Assembly: GCA_003512955.1 (NCBI GenBank)
Contig: DOTG01000026.1
Span: 470,032-534,031, forward strand
DNA: 64,000 nt
Source: Marinilabiliales bacterium
Lineage (GTDB): Bacteria; Bacteroidota; Bacteroidia; Bacteroidales; SZUA-534
Reading direction: 5' to 3'
Below are positions 35,561 through 45,170 of the stretch, piece after piece. Positions within the stretch are counted from its first letter, which is position 1. Every line of letters begins with the position of its first letter. The position numbers were made by a program, and so were the translations under genes. The notes beneath the pieces are model-generated. The model was given only the letters and a program-made list of their open reading frames with translations. It had not been told where the DNA came from and did not search any database.

Positions 35561-36643
35561 TTATTCCAAATACAGGGTATCTTCTTTCATTAAATTTGCA
35601 GTTAAGCAAGAATGAACAGGGATTAGATAAATAATTGAACCCACAGGTTTGTGTGCCAAAAATTCTTTGGTAACGTGAACTACCCCATGTTCTTGCGATA
35701 TCTTTTTCAAATAACAGCCATCCATTAGTTGCAATCCTTTAACCAATTCCTCAACCACCAATCCAAAACAAATCCCATAAGCATGGTGATCCATCGACTC
35801 TTTGGAAAAATGCACGGCGCCTCCGTAGATGACCAATTCATTACGTTCTGGATGAACTGCAACTACCGGACAAGCCACAAAGGCGGCAATCTGCTCTAAT
35901 TGGCACGAACCAATCAGTAATTGCATGGCATCGTAATACACAAAGTTGCCCGGACGGATTTCATCTATCCCCTCAAAGCGTTCCATCAAACTGCACGACG
36001 GGGTGTCGCCTATGGATAGCTTCATTTCAGGATACTTACCTAGGAACGTATTCTTCAACAAGTTCATCTGCTTGATGTTATTCAAATGAATTTTGGCAAT
36101 TTCCTGTTTGTTTTTAGCCTGATAGGTGTTTCCGGCATGGGAGAGAAACCCGGCAAAATTTAAAAAACAGCTTTGTTCGATGGCCTCAACCACTGTCGAA
36201 ATTTTTTCAATGTGGACAACATCCATTCCGGTGCGATGGTATCCATTATCAATTTTTACATAGGCCCCCACCATGTATTGCAAGTAACTGTTCAGGAGTT
36301 CAACCGTTTCTGTCGATTCCACCAACACGTGTAGTTTCAGTTGTTTTGCTAATTTGTTGATTGCTTCAATTTCCAAAATATTCACAGGAAATGCCACAGT
36401 AATGTTTCTCCAACCTTGCTGCGCAAAATATTGAGCCATCCGGAACGAAGAAACTGTTATTTGGGTGATGCCAAGGTCACGGAATAAGAACCCGATTTTT
36501 TCGGATTGGTGCGTTTTAAAATGAGGCCGGAACGCCAATTGGTGCTGTTGGGCTTTTGCCTGCATCCGCACAATGTTCTTTCGGCACTTTTGGGTATCGA
36601 CCAAAAAGGTAGGAACCACAATTTCTAACTCGGCAAATACCAT
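35561..36643 (-). CDS. D-serine dehydratase/D-threonine aldolase-like PLP enzyme
   Basis: A 360-residue fold-type III PLP enzyme with an alanine racemase-like N-terminal barrel (~8-235) and the D-serine dehydratase-like C-terminal domain (~255-345). The PLP lysine is Lys43 in RPHFKTHQS; VKIDNGYHRTGMD, the SIGDTPSC phosphate loop and the zinc-type His/Cys in PVHSC fit DSD1/D-threonine aldolase relatives. The reaction may be D-threonine or 3-hydroxy-D-amino acid cleavage, or D-serine dehydration; sequence does not decide. It is second in an operon, 3 bases after the outer-membrane protein gene. Confidence 0.82.
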   Translation of the reverse strand: MVFAELEIVVPTFLVDTQKCRKNIVRMQAKAQQHQLAFRPHFKTHQSEKIGFLFRDLGITQITVSSFRMAQYFAQQGWRNITVAFPVNILEIEAINKLAKQLKLHVLVESTETVELLNSYLQYMVGAYVKIDNGYHRTGMDVVHIEKISTVVEAIEQSCFLNFAGFLSHAGNTYQAKNKQEIAKIHLNNIKQMNLLKNTFLGKYPEMKLSIGDTPSCSLMERFEGIDEIRPGNFVYYDAMQLLIGSCQLEQIAAFVACPVVAVHPERNELVIYGGAVHFSKESMDHHAYGICFGLVVEELVKGLQLMDGCYLKKISQEHGVVHVTKEFLAHKPVGSIIYLIPVHSCLTANLMKEDTLYLE

Positions 36644-36646
36644 GCT

Positions 36647-37528
36647 TTAAAGATTACCAAAAGGAATGACAAAGCCTAACCAGGGCAAAGCTACAAGATT
36701 CTCCATCTCTTCATAAACGGGTATAACCAACCCATAATCAACAGAAACTTTAGGCCAAACTGTCCGCCCACCCACTGAAATCAAAGTGACTGTTTCACTA
36801 TCGCTGCTAATCAGGTAATTTTCCATCAACATGTAGGATTTGCGCGATACGCGGATCATCCCGCTAAGGGTATATACCGGTATCTTGCCCCATTCACCTT
36901 CGGCAAAACCATACCCCATGCCAAAGTTCAAATTGGTGTTGCGGTTACCAAAAGTGGCTACTCCATATACTAAACCCAAAGGATCGGCCTCCTCACCAAT
37001 AGCACTTGCAATTAAGGCACCGCCACCCACATTAATAACATCCTTTACTACCGGAACCGAGAATTTTGGTGTTATCCAGACAGGGGTTGCCGGGCTTGCT
37101 AAAAGGAACAATGGCATCATACCTAAACCCACCGAAAAATAATTGGAAAATCCATAACTGACCTGGTTAAAAAACACCCAGTTATTTTGAAAATAACCTT
37201 CGCCTTTTTTTAGGCCATAACCATTGGGTTGCCAAAAATAACGGCTCGATTGGGGATTATCAGGCCAAAGTTCCCCTCCTTTGAACTGTTTTTGATCAAC
37301 TGGCTCCATTTTATTTATGACGGCAGTATGCAATTCCAATTCGCCATAAATGGGTGAGGTAACAACAATAATCGTTGCATCTTTTTTTTCTATAGTTCCC
37401 ACAAACTCATTTCCATCAACGGTAATAATCCGCCAAATAGAGGTTGAATCGGTAACTACTTGAGAAATAGCTGTGTTTGAGAATCCAACCCAAAGGCTAA
37501 TTGTAAAAATCAGGATAAACTTTTTCAT
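36647..37528 (-). CDS. Predicted outer-membrane beta-barrel protein, unknown function
   Basis: I do not recognise a family. The start at 37528 gives a normal signal peptide (MKKFILIF ... NTAISQ). Residues ~28-75 form a small beta-rich unit (RIITVDGNEFVGTIEKKDATIIVV) like periplasmic Sm-like/KH-type modules, and ~100-293 is a run of short amphipathic strands of a barrel (FNQVSYGFSNYFSVGLGM, LNFGMGYGFAEGEWG). It ends GFVIPFGNL rather than in an aromatic. The PLP enzyme gene follows 3 bases downstream, but no functional link is evident. Confidence 0.6.
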   Translation of the reverse strand: MKKFILIFTISLWVGFSNTAISQVVTDSTSIWRIITVDGNEFVGTIEKKDATIIVVTSPIYGELELHTAVINKMEPVDQKQFKGGELWPDNPQSSRYFWQPNGYGLKKGEGYFQNNWVFFNQVSYGFSNYFSVGLGMMPLFLLASPATPVWITPKFSVPVVKDVINVGGGALIASAIGEEADPLGLVYGVATFGNRNTNLNFGMGYGFAEGEWGKIPVYTLSGMIRVSRKSYMLMENYLISSDSETVTLISVGGRTVWPKVSVDYGLVIPVYEEMENLVALPWLGFVIPFGNL

Positions 37529-37783
37529 AAGATTACCATTTAGTTTACTACAACTAAAGGTAAACCAAAAAATTGGAAACAACTTTAAAAAAGGGAGGAT
37601 TCGTTCTATTTCGCTTAGTTAAAAAAGACAATCAACTTGCCCTACATGTGAGCAAAAACATGAGGATGGCCAGAAAAATAGGTGCTAACTTTTTGCCGAA
37701 TGCTTCTGCAAATGATGGCTGGCGTATTTTTGGAACGGTTCAAAAAAATGAGCCATGAACAACCGATTACCATGAGATATGAT

Positions 37784-37791
37784 TATTTTTG
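37784..37791 (+). promoter_or_regulatory. -7 element for the gene at 37814
   Basis: TATTTTTG matches TAnnTTTG and lies 22 bases before the start codon, in the 285-base divergent region 37529-37813. No clear -33 box is visible. Confidence 0.4.
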
Positions 37792-37813
37792 AGGTAAATA
37801 TAAAGGTCCCCAC

Positions 37814-38482
37814 ATGAAGGCAAATTTTTCAACCCCCTGTCCATTTCTAATCTTGGTACTCGTACTTGGATTTCTTCCATTTATGAGTCTTGGTCAACTT
37901 AAGACCCTATGGCTGATGAATGGCAAAAAGATTCAGGTTCAAAGTTTCTACATTGATTCTTCCACACAAGAAAACCCAACCTTTGTTTTCATCAAACAGA
38001 ATGGCCGGGTAAAGGATATTTATGCAGATGAAGTGTTCTCCATCATTGATCAGGATTTAACCGAAACCATTTTTTACCAACCCAGGCCTGAACTTGGAGA
38101 TGTATTATCGCAAACCGAGATGAAACAATTTGTTACAGGGCTTTCCGATGCCCGGAAACTCCATATTTCCCCTTTGTACACATTAGGGGGATATACGGCT
38201 GGTTTGGCGGGAGCATTGGTTCCTCAATCCACTGTCCATATTGGCGAAAACAGCACGACATTACCTGCTGGGGCTTTAATTCCTATCGCTTATTCAGGAT
38301 TCATCGGAATGTTATCGCCATCGGCCGCCCAGCTTCAAAAGCAGATTGACCAACCCGGCCCCTCTGAATTTTATTTGATGGGGTTAGAAGAGGGTGTTAG
38401 GAAAAAGGTTGTCCGCCAAGGTATCTTGGGAGCCGGGATGGGTATTGTTACCGGTTTTGCCATTCTTTTTTTAGCCAATTAA
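37814..38482 (+). CDS. Exported protein of unknown function with C-terminal membrane segments
   Basis: A 222-residue protein I do not recognise. It has a signal peptide (~1-28, ending SLGQL), a beta-rich N-terminal part (LWLMNGKKIQVQSFYID, FVFIKQNGRVKDIYADEVFSI) resembling that of the barrel protein encoded at 36647-37528, and two hydrophobic segments at ~120-140 and ~155-170 plus a final one (LGAGMGIVTGFAILFLAN). The glycine-rich helices suggest small transmembrane hairpins. Monocistronic, convergent with mutS; the following 175 bases show no feature I can support. Confidence 0.6.
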   Translation: MKANFSTPCPFLILVLVLGFLPFMSLGQLKTLWLMNGKKIQVQSFYIDSSTQENPTFVFIKQNGRVKDIYADEVFSIIDQDLTETIFYQPRPELGDVLSQTEMKQFVTGLSDARKLHISPLYTLGGYTAGLAGALVPQSTVHIGENSTTLPAGALIPIAYSGFIGMLSPSAAQLQKQIDQPGPSEFYLMGLEEGVRKKVVRQGILGAGMGIVTGFAILFLAN

Positions 38483-38657
38483 CATGGCGTTTTACCTCAC
38501 TGTGCAGCCTATTTTTGTGTAAATGCACAACTGCAAGATGGGGAGCCGCTTCGTACCGGGATTCATCAATAAAACAAACCGTTTAAATCTTGGCGTTAAA
38601 GGAAACTTAAAGGCGTTTGCAGAACATGGCTTGAATTGTTCATAATCAATATAAAAC

Positions 38658-41276
38658 CTAAATCCCTGTGAGCTTTTTAATCTCATTGAGTTTGTTCAAC
38701 GCCTCCATCGGTGTTAGGTTATTTATATCAAGGTGCTTGATTTCGTCGCGGATTTGTTTCAGCACCGGATCGTCTAACTGAAAAAAGCTTAACTGAAGCC
38801 CTTCGCGGTGTTTGGCAATCTCTTTTACCTCCTGATCAATATCTTTTTTGCGCCGGGTTTCTTCCAGTTCCACCAAAATTTTTTCGGCACGGTTCACGAC
38901 ACTTTTGGGCATTCCGGCCATCTTGGCTACGTGAATCCCAAAACTGTGTTCGCTTCCACCCGGTTTCAGCTTCCGCAGAAAAATCACTTTTTTATCGAGT
39001 TCCTTAACCGAAACATTAAAGTTCTTCACCCGTTTAAACGACTTCTCCATCTCGTTCAGTTCATGGTAATGAGTAGCAAAAAGGGTTTTGGCCTTGGCCT
39101 GTGGATGCTCATGGATGTATTCCACAATAGCCCAGGCAATACTGATTCCATCGTAGGTGCTGGTTCCCCGGCCAAGTTCATCCAAAAGGATGAGGCTCCG
39201 GTCGCTGATGTTATTCAGGATGCTGGCCGCCTCGTTCATCTCAACCATAAAGGTGGATTCACCCACTGAAATATTATCGGAAGCGCCCACACGGGTAAAT
39301 ATTTTATCGACATAACCCAAATTGACCGCCTGAGCCGGAACAAAAGAACCCATCTGGGCCATTAAAACTATCAGGGCTGTTTGCCTGAGCAGGGCTGATT
39401 TCCCGGCCATGTTAGGCCCGGTAATGATCATAATCTGCTGGTCGTGCTGGTTCAGCAGCACATCGTTGGCAATGTATTCTTCGCCTGCGGGCATTTGTGT
39501 TTCAATTACTGGATGCCGCCCCTGAATAATGTCGATAATGTTGCTCTCGTTAATTAACGGCTTGCAATAGCGGTTCTGAATAGCCACGGTAGCGTACGAC
39601 AATAAGCAATCGAGCTTTGAAAGCAAGCTGGCATTGAGTTGTATAGCAGGAACATATTCGGTTAGCCGGAAAACCAAATCGTTAAACAGGCGGGATTCCA
39701 GTTCCAGTATTTTTTCTTCGGCACCCAGAATTTTAGTTTCATACTCTTTCAGTTCCTCGGTAATATACCTTTCAGCACTCACTAAGGTTTGCTTCCGTAT
39801 CCAGTCGCCCGGGACTTTATCTTTGTGCGTGTTCCGAACTTCAATGTAATAGCCAAATACATTGTTGAAACTGATTTTGAGCGATGGAATCCCGGTCCGG
39901 AGGCTTTCGCGGTTTTGCAAATCAATCAGGTAATCCTTGCCCGAAAAGGCCAGATTCCTGAGTTCATCGAGTTCGGAATTTACGCCATTGGCAATCACGT
40001 TTCCTTTGTTCACCTGCGTGGGCGGATCGGGATGCATCTCCTGTTCCATTTTTTCTTTGATCGATTTGCACGGGTTCAACTGTTCAGCTAACCGCTGCAA
40101 CCCTGGAACCGACGACTGCAAACAGAACGATTGGATGGGTTCAATGGCCTCCAGCGCGTTTTTCAGGGTGATTACCTCGCGCGGGTTAATACGCCCCAAA
40201 GCCACTTTCGAAATCAACCGCTCCAAATCACCAATCTGTTTCAGGTAAACGGAAAGATCATTCTTCAGAGTAGCATCGGTAATCAAACTTTCAACCATAC
40301 TTAACCGATCGTTAATGGCATTGATGTTTTTTAAAGGCAGTGCCATCCATCGCTTGAGCATCCGTGAACCCATGGGCGAAAGGGTGTGGTCGAGCACATC
40401 GATCAGCGTTTTGCCCTCTTCGTTCATCGAATGGAACAGTTCCAGGTTGCGGATGGTAAACCGATCGAGCCACACATATTCCTCTTCGGCAATCCGGCTG
40501 ATGCGGGTAATGTTACCAATCTGGAGGTGTTGGGTAATATCTAAGTAATGCAGAATAGAACCTGAAGCCACAATACCGTACTTTAAATTGGCAATGCCAA
40601 AACCTTTCAGCGACTGGGTTTCGAAATGTTTCAGCAACCGGTCGTGGGCGGCCTCCTCGGTAAAAACCCATTCATCGAGCGGATAGTTGTAAAAGCCTGC
40701 ACCAAAATGCTCTAAATAAACCTCCTTTTTGTTCCGTTCATACAGAACCTCTTTGGGTTTGAGGCTTTGGAGCAGTTTATTGATGTATTCAAAACTTCCT
40801 TCGGAGGTATAAAATTCTCCGGTCGAAATGTCTAAAAAAGCCACTCCCGCCAAGCTACGTTCGATATAAACGCTGGCTAAAAAATTGTTTTCCTTATGGT
40901 TGAGGATGTTATCGCTCACTGAAACGCCCGGAGTTACCAATTCGGTTACGCCCCGTTTGACAATATTTTTGGTGAGTTTGGGGTCTTCGAGTTGCTCACA
41001 GATAGCCACCCGTTGCCCGGCCCGAACCAGTTTGGGCAAATAGGTATCGAGGGCATGATAAGGGAACCCGGCCAGTTCCACAAACGAAGCGGAACCGTTG
41101 GCCCGACGGGTTAAGGTGATGCCTAAAATTTCGGATGCTTTGATGGCGTCTTCGGAAAAAGTTTCATAAAAATCGCCCACCCGGAAAAGCAAAATAGCAT
41201 CGGGATGCTTGGCCTTGATGCTGTAATACTGCTTCATCAAGGGGGTTTTTACAATATCATTTTCGCCGATAGCCAA
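38658..41276 (-). CDS. mutS: DNA mismatch repair protein MutS
   Basis: Recognises mismatches and starts repair. The 872-residue protein has the MutS I domain with the mismatch-wedge region RVGDFYETFSEDA near 30, connector, core/clamp domains, and the C-terminal ABC ATPase with Walker A GPNMAGKSALLRQ near 620, then FTRVGASDNISVGESTFMVEM and the LLDELGRGTSTYDG Walker B/signature. Full length and intact, so mismatch repair is presumably functional. Single gene. Confidence 0.97.
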   Translation of the reverse strand: MAIGENDIVKTPLMKQYYSIKAKHPDAILLFRVGDFYETFSEDAIKASEILGITLTRRANGSASFVELAGFPYHALDTYLPKLVRAGQRVAICEQLEDPKLTKNIVKRGVTELVTPGVSVSDNILNHKENNFLASVYIERSLAGVAFLDISTGEFYTSEGSFEYINKLLQSLKPKEVLYERNKKEVYLEHFGAGFYNYPLDEWVFTEEAAHDRLLKHFETQSLKGFGIANLKYGIVASGSILHYLDITQHLQIGNITRISRIAEEEYVWLDRFTIRNLELFHSMNEEGKTLIDVLDHTLSPMGSRMLKRWMALPLKNINAINDRLSMVESLITDATLKNDLSVYLKQIGDLERLISKVALGRINPREVITLKNALEAIEPIQSFCLQSSVPGLQRLAEQLNPCKSIKEKMEQEMHPDPPTQVNKGNVIANGVNSELDELRNLAFSGKDYLIDLQNRESLRTGIPSLKISFNNVFGYYIEVRNTHKDKVPGDWIRKQTLVSAERYITEELKEYETKILGAEEKILELESRLFNDLVFRLTEYVPAIQLNASLLSKLDCLLSYATVAIQNRYCKPLINESNIIDIIQGRHPVIETQMPAGEEYIANDVLLNQHDQQIMIITGPNMAGKSALLRQTALIVLMAQMGSFVPAQAVNLGYVDKIFTRVGASDNISVGESTFMVEMNEAASILNNISDRSLILLDELGRGTSTYDGISIAWAIVEYIHEHPQAKAKTLFATHYHELNEMEKSFKRVKNFNVSVKELDKKVIFLRKLKPGGSEHSFGIHVAKMAGMPKSVVNRAEKILVELEETRRKKDIDQEVKEIAKHREGLQLSFFQLDDPVLKQIRDEIKHLDINNLTPMEALNKLNEIKKLTGI

Positions 41277-41297
41277 TGTTTGTTTTTTTAAAGATCA

Positions 41298-41305
41298 CAA
41301 AACTA
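41298..41305 (-). promoter_or_regulatory. -7 element for mutS
   Basis: Minus-strand TAGTTTTG matches TAnnTTTG, 21 bases before the mutS start codon. No clear -33 box at standard spacing. Confidence 0.35.
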
Positions 41306-41417
41306 ATGAATCTCTCCTATTTTTGGTTTGGCCCAAAAGATAAGATGTTAACAAATTGCCAAGAAGCTACCTTTTTCATAAATTCGCATCTTAGTGCCAA
41401 ACCTTAAAACCACGTTT

Positions 41418-41969
41418 ATGAAAAATCACCCCGTTTTCGCTGTTTTGTTCACAACCCTTATGTTGAACAGTTGCGCCCAGCCTAAAAACCACACAATTCA
41501 GGTTCAGGTAATCCATAACGATGAAACATATATAGACACAACCATTACAGGCAATTCCAAAGAGGCTACCCTGAAAATCGAGGAATTGCTGTCGCGTTAT
41601 TCAACAGAGGCTATTCAGTTGGATGCCGATCATTTGCACGAAATATATGTGTTCAATATTGATGATAAATACTGGAAACCCCGGGAGGATGAAATAGCAT
41701 CGTTCGACGAAAACTGGTACAGCCAGGAACAGATTGAAATCAATATCGACAGCCTGTTCAACAAATTGAGCCAGACTATGGAAGAGCAGTGGCGCGAGTT
41801 TAACATGGATCAGACGGTTGATGAAATTAAAAAAGGGACCCGCGAACTGAAAGAAAAAACCGAACCGGAACTTCAGGAACTGAAAGAGGAATTAAAAGAG
41901 ATGATTGAAAAAATTAAAACCACCCGGGTGATTATCATCCAAAAAGGGGACACTATTAAGGTGAAATAG
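41418..41969 (+). CDS. Lipoprotein with C-terminal coiled coil, unknown function
   Basis: A 183-residue lipoprotein; the start at 41418 gives a standard signal and lipobox LNSC. The middle part is acidic (DADHLHEIYVFNIDDKYW), and the C-terminal half is a charged heptad helix (KKGTRELKEKTEPELQEL) ending in a short strand (RVIIIQKGDTIKV). I recognise no family. Coiled-coil lipoproteins of this kind may span periplasmic space or bind cell-wall partners. Its stop codon overlaps the first base of a strong terminator shared with the convergent S41 gene. Confidence 0.65.
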   Translation: MKNHPVFAVLFTTLMLNSCAQPKNHTIQVQVIHNDETYIDTTITGNSKEATLKIEELLSRYSTEAIQLDADHLHEIYVFNIDDKYWKPREDEIASFDENWYSQEQIEINIDSLFNKLSQTMEEQWREFNMDQTVDEIKKGTRELKEKTEPELQELKEELKEMIEKIKTTRVIIIQKGDTIKVK

Positions 41970-42008
41970 GGGAATGGGAAAAATTCAATGAATTTTTCCC
42001 ATTCCCCT
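41968..42008. terminator. Very long perfect bidirectional terminator hairpin
   Basis: Arms 41968-41987 and 41989-42008 are perfectly complementary over 20 bp around a single base (in practice a 17-bp stem with a 7-base loop), GC-rich at the base and AT-rich at the tip. It begins inside the stop codon of the lipoprotein gene and lies 21 bases from the end of the convergent S41 gene. Confidence 0.85.
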
Positions 42009-42028
42009 AAAAATTTGGATATCCTGTT

Positions 42029-43390
42029 TTATTTCCTTGGGACCAACAGGTTGCTTTTTAGCTGCTGTTTTGGGGAACTTTTTAAAACCAAATCCATTGG
42101 AACCTGTTGATTCTTGAAATCAGATTCAACATAGAAACCACTAATTAAACTTACCGCTTTGGCAAACAAAGGATCGTCCAAGTCACCAAAAGGGACATCT
42201 ACAAAGGGGTTTTCTTCCAAATAATAATCGGGAACCAAACCCTCTTTGAAATCGGTTTTTCCATTGGCATTGGCGTATTTCATCACAATGGGTAATATTC
42301 CCCAGTTGTGGCGCGCGGGTTCTTCGGTATCGGGAATGGCCCACATACCGGTATATTTGCCATAGGTATTCTCGCCCACCTGAATCACATCCATGTAGGG
42401 TTCAAGCCCCACAATCACCAGTTCGCTGGCCGAAGCTGTGGAATAATGTGTGGTTAAAAAATAGACCGTGTTCAAATCCAGGTTGTCCTCAGCAATGGTT
42501 TGGAACCGGTAGATAGATTGGTTATTTTGATCCGCGTCGTCTTGAAGCAGATCATTGTATGTTAGTTTAACTAAAACCTGCTGATTCCAGGTATCGGTAT
42601 AAGGAGCTAGGGCCGAAGCCAACCAAATGGATGCATTCATCTCACCTCCACGGTTATAACGCAAATCCACTACTAAATTTTTAATTCCTTGCGATTTCAA
42701 CGAACGGAAAACAGGCTCACCATATTTGGTAAAATTTTCTTCGTTGGTAAATTCTGTAATAACCATATAACCAATTTTTTGGTCATTCACGGTAATTACA
42801 GTATCCAACAAAAATGGATTAACCTCCATTACAACAGCCGCCATTGTTACCGTATTACCTGTTTCGTAAATTCCGCTTCCGCTATATTCACCTAAAGTTG
42901 CAGTATAGGAATCGCTGAATGTTAAATCGGCATAATTGGTAGTATTTAACTGTGTGCCATTAATTTTAAGAATGATGTCGCCCCGCTTCAAACCAGCTTT
43001 TTCGGCGGGCGAATTGTCATAAACATACTGAACCACCGCAAACACATCATTGGTTCCGGTAAACTGACCAAATGCCGGAGCGAACCCAAGGGTTTTGGGA
43101 GTTCCTTCAAATTCGGCCATCAACCCTGTATAATCATCGGTAATAAACGACCACTCATCTTCTTCGGTATAAAGCATGCTGTTAAAATATTCTTCGGGGG
43201 CAGTTTCTGTTCCGCGCCGGATGGAAGTTGGTATCTCATCGTACCAAAAATAGACTTCGGTCATCACATCAAAAATCCATTCATTAACCATGATATTGTC
43301 GGAGTTGGTATCGTCCTTACCGCATGAAGAAAACAAAAAGAGAAAAGCACCAATAAAGATGAGACATTTAGTTAGTAAGCTGGTTTTCAT
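42029..43390 (-). CDS. S41 family peptidase lipoprotein (C-terminal processing protease type)
   Basis: A 453-residue lipoprotein (LFSSC, lipobox near residue 23). A helical N-terminal part with YFWYDEIP precedes a PDZ domain (~110-190: NSPAEKAGLKRGDIILKING) and the S41 catalytic domain (~200-400: GYMVITEFT, VDLRYNRGGEMNASIWLASALAP, and the nucleophile Ser in YSTASASELV near 325). This is the layout of many Bacteroidota outer-membrane or periplasmic S41 proteins; substrates are unknown. Monocistronic. Confidence 0.9.
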   Translation of the reverse strand: MKTSLLTKCLIFIGAFLFLFSSCGKDDTNSDNIMVNEWIFDVMTEVYFWYDEIPTSIRRGTETAPEEYFNSMLYTEEDEWSFITDDYTGLMAEFEGTPKTLGFAPAFGQFTGTNDVFAVVQYVYDNSPAEKAGLKRGDIILKINGTQLNTTNYADLTFSDSYTATLGEYSGSGIYETGNTVTMAAVVMEVNPFLLDTVITVNDQKIGYMVITEFTNEENFTKYGEPVFRSLKSQGIKNLVVDLRYNRGGEMNASIWLASALAPYTDTWNQQVLVKLTYNDLLQDDADQNNQSIYRFQTIAEDNLDLNTVYFLTTHYSTASASELVIVGLEPYMDVIQVGENTYGKYTGMWAIPDTEEPARHNWGILPIVMKYANANGKTDFKEGLVPDYYLEENPFVDVPFGDLDDPLFAKAVSLISGFYVESDFKNQQVPMDLVLKSSPKQQLKSNLLVPRK

Positions 43391-43439
43391 AAAAATAATA
43401 AAGTTAAGGGGTTTATAAGTGTTTGTTTCATTAACAACT

Positions 43440-43447
43440 CAAAGCTA
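43440..43447 (-). promoter_or_regulatory. -7 element for the S41 peptidase gene
   Basis: Minus-strand TAGCTTTG matches TAnnTTTG about 50 bases before the start codon. The -33 box is uncertain. Confidence 0.35.
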
Positions 43448-43512
43448 TAATCTTTTTTCAAAATAAAAAAAAGGGGTGCACTTTAACATCATAAAAGAGG
43501 CACGGATGCAAT

Positions 43513-45000
43513 TTATTCAAATACTTTGAAACCCACCGCGGCCAAATAACCAATGAGGGTACTTAGTCCGGTAATGCGGTTTCCGCCTATGTGAACGGCT
43601 TCAGGAATCATGGTTTGGGCAATCATGGTGAGCATGGCCCCGGCGGCAAGACCTTCCACTCCAATTTCAATGTAATTAGGGATTTTTGCTCCATAAAAAT
43701 AACCAAAGGCAGCCCCAACAGCGGTCATTACCATAAGCGATGTCCACAGGACTAAAATCTTCAAGGGTTTCCATCCCATTTTTTTCATGCCAATGGTACT
43801 CGACATGGCTTCGGGAAAGTTCGATAAAAACAGGCCGGCAATTAAGGTGTATGGGATTACATCGGCAAAAGCTACGGCTCCTTGCCCGATTTTGGCCGAA
43901 AGAATGATTAAAAACCCGGCGCCAATGACAAAACTTTCAGGGATGCCATCCAGGAAAATCCCCAGCCAAATGGAAAGTGGTGCCGAACTATGCTTTTTGG
44001 CGGCATCATTAATCTCAGTCTGCGAAGGCATATAACTTACCGGGTGCAAATGCTCCGAGGCGGCCTGCGCCCATTCGTCGGGATGAATATGATGGTTTTC
44101 GGTGTGATGGTTATGTTCAGCCATAAGCTCCAATGAGGATTCTGATTCCATAACTTTTTGTAATTCCGGGCAGTCATCGTGCAAGTTCATGAAATCGGAT
44201 TTGCTAAATTCAAAAACTTTCAGGGGTGTTTTTGCAACCGCCGAAAAAGTTGCTGGCTCATGGTACAAAAGAGAAGTCTCCCCAATCATGTGCCCGGCCT
44301 TGATGGTTTCTAAAAAAGTTCCATTGTCTATTAAATCTACCTCTCCTTCTTCGATAATAATTACCCGATTGACATATTCCCCTTTTTTGAAAATTTCTTT
44401 TCCCTGTTTCACATGGGCATGCCGCAAATGTTTTACCAACACAGGCAAATGCGACTTAGGAATGGAACGGAACAACTTGATTTTTGAAAGCCTTTTAATA
44501 GCCATCCGGTACCGGTGATTCCGCTTGTGGTTCAGGTATGAAATGGTGGTAGATACTTTACGCAAATAACCTCCCTGGCTGTTAAGGGCTTCATTCAAGA
44601 AGAAAAACAAAAACCCCCCGGCAATACAACCAACTAAAAGAAAAATAAATTCCAGCGATTGTTTGTGCCCATCGGTTTCATGAAACCCCCCACTGCTTTG
44701 CCCCACAAATTCCATTACGGTAGGTGCAATCAGTTCTACACTCAGCGCTGCTAAAAGGGCACCGGCACCAAAGGCGGTGAATGCCGCTGTAATAATAGGT
44801 TTTGGCTGCCAAAGCAACCCTAAAGCAGAACCCAGAACTAAAGATAAGGCGCTAAAACCACCCAATAAAAAAGCCCAAAAAGCAAATTTTGAGGAGCCTG
44901 TTAGTTCTATAGAAACCGCATTGTTATTGGCCAAGGCAGGAACTGCCAGCATTACCAAAAGCATAACGCCCGCATAAAATGGAACATTCTTTGATTGCAT
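43513..45000 (-). CDS. ZIP-like metal transporter with an inserted cyclic nucleotide-binding domain
   Basis: A 495-residue membrane protein of unusual build. Residues ~5-135 hold about four transmembrane helices (FLLGGFSALSLVLGSALGLL, FGAGALLAALSVELIAP). Residues ~170-290 are a cyclic nucleotide-binding domain (LFRSIPKSHLPVLVKHLRH, EIFKKGEYVNRVIIIEEGEVDLI, GHMIGETSLL). A His-rich loop follows (HNHHTENHHIHPDE). Residues ~345-495 return to a transporter part with ZIP-like glutamate motifs (FLDGIPESFVIGAG, NFPEAMSSTIG, MIAQTMIPEAVHIGG). It may move Zn2+ or Fe2+ under control of a nucleotide or similar ligand; the CNBD lacks an obvious classical phosphate-binding cassette (it reads GETSLLYHEPATFSAVA), so ligand binding is not certain. 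Monocistronic. Confidence 0.75.
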   Translation of the reverse strand: MQSKNVPFYAGVMLLVMLAVPALANNNAVSIELTGSSKFAFWAFLLGGFSALSLVLGSALGLLWQPKPIITAAFTAFGAGALLAALSVELIAPTVMEFVGQSSGGFHETDGHKQSLEFIFLLVGCIAGGFLFFFLNEALNSQGGYLRKVSTTISYLNHKRNHRYRMAIKRLSKIKLFRSIPKSHLPVLVKHLRHAHVKQGKEIFKKGEYVNRVIIIEEGEVDLIDNGTFLETIKAGHMIGETSLLYHEPATFSAVAKTPLKVFEFSKSDFMNLHDDCPELQKVMESESSLELMAEHNHHTENHHIHPDEWAQAASEHLHPVSYMPSQTEINDAAKKHSSAPLSIWLGIFLDGIPESFVIGAGFLIILSAKIGQGAVAFADVIPYTLIAGLFLSNFPEAMSSTIGMKKMGWKPLKILVLWTSLMVMTAVGAAFGYFYGAKIPNYIEIGVEGLAAGAMLTMIAQTMIPEAVHIGGNRITGLSTLIGYLAAVGFKVFE

Positions 45001-45170
45001 GGAACTGTGTTGTTAAGTTAATTTGACAGCTATAATAATATTCGTCAAGTTAATAATTTCTGATTCCGATAGTTCCCATCTGATAAATATTTTTTTGAAA
45101 TCGTGTTTTGATAAAGGAAAACGTTCATAACCCCTTTTATCACTTTGTTTTTTTACTTTAAGCCTTTTCT

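Noticed and set aside
37573..37758. 61-codon frame starting at TTG between divergent genes
   Set aside because: Rare start, no promoter or homology pattern; the region is better explained as a divergent promoter area.
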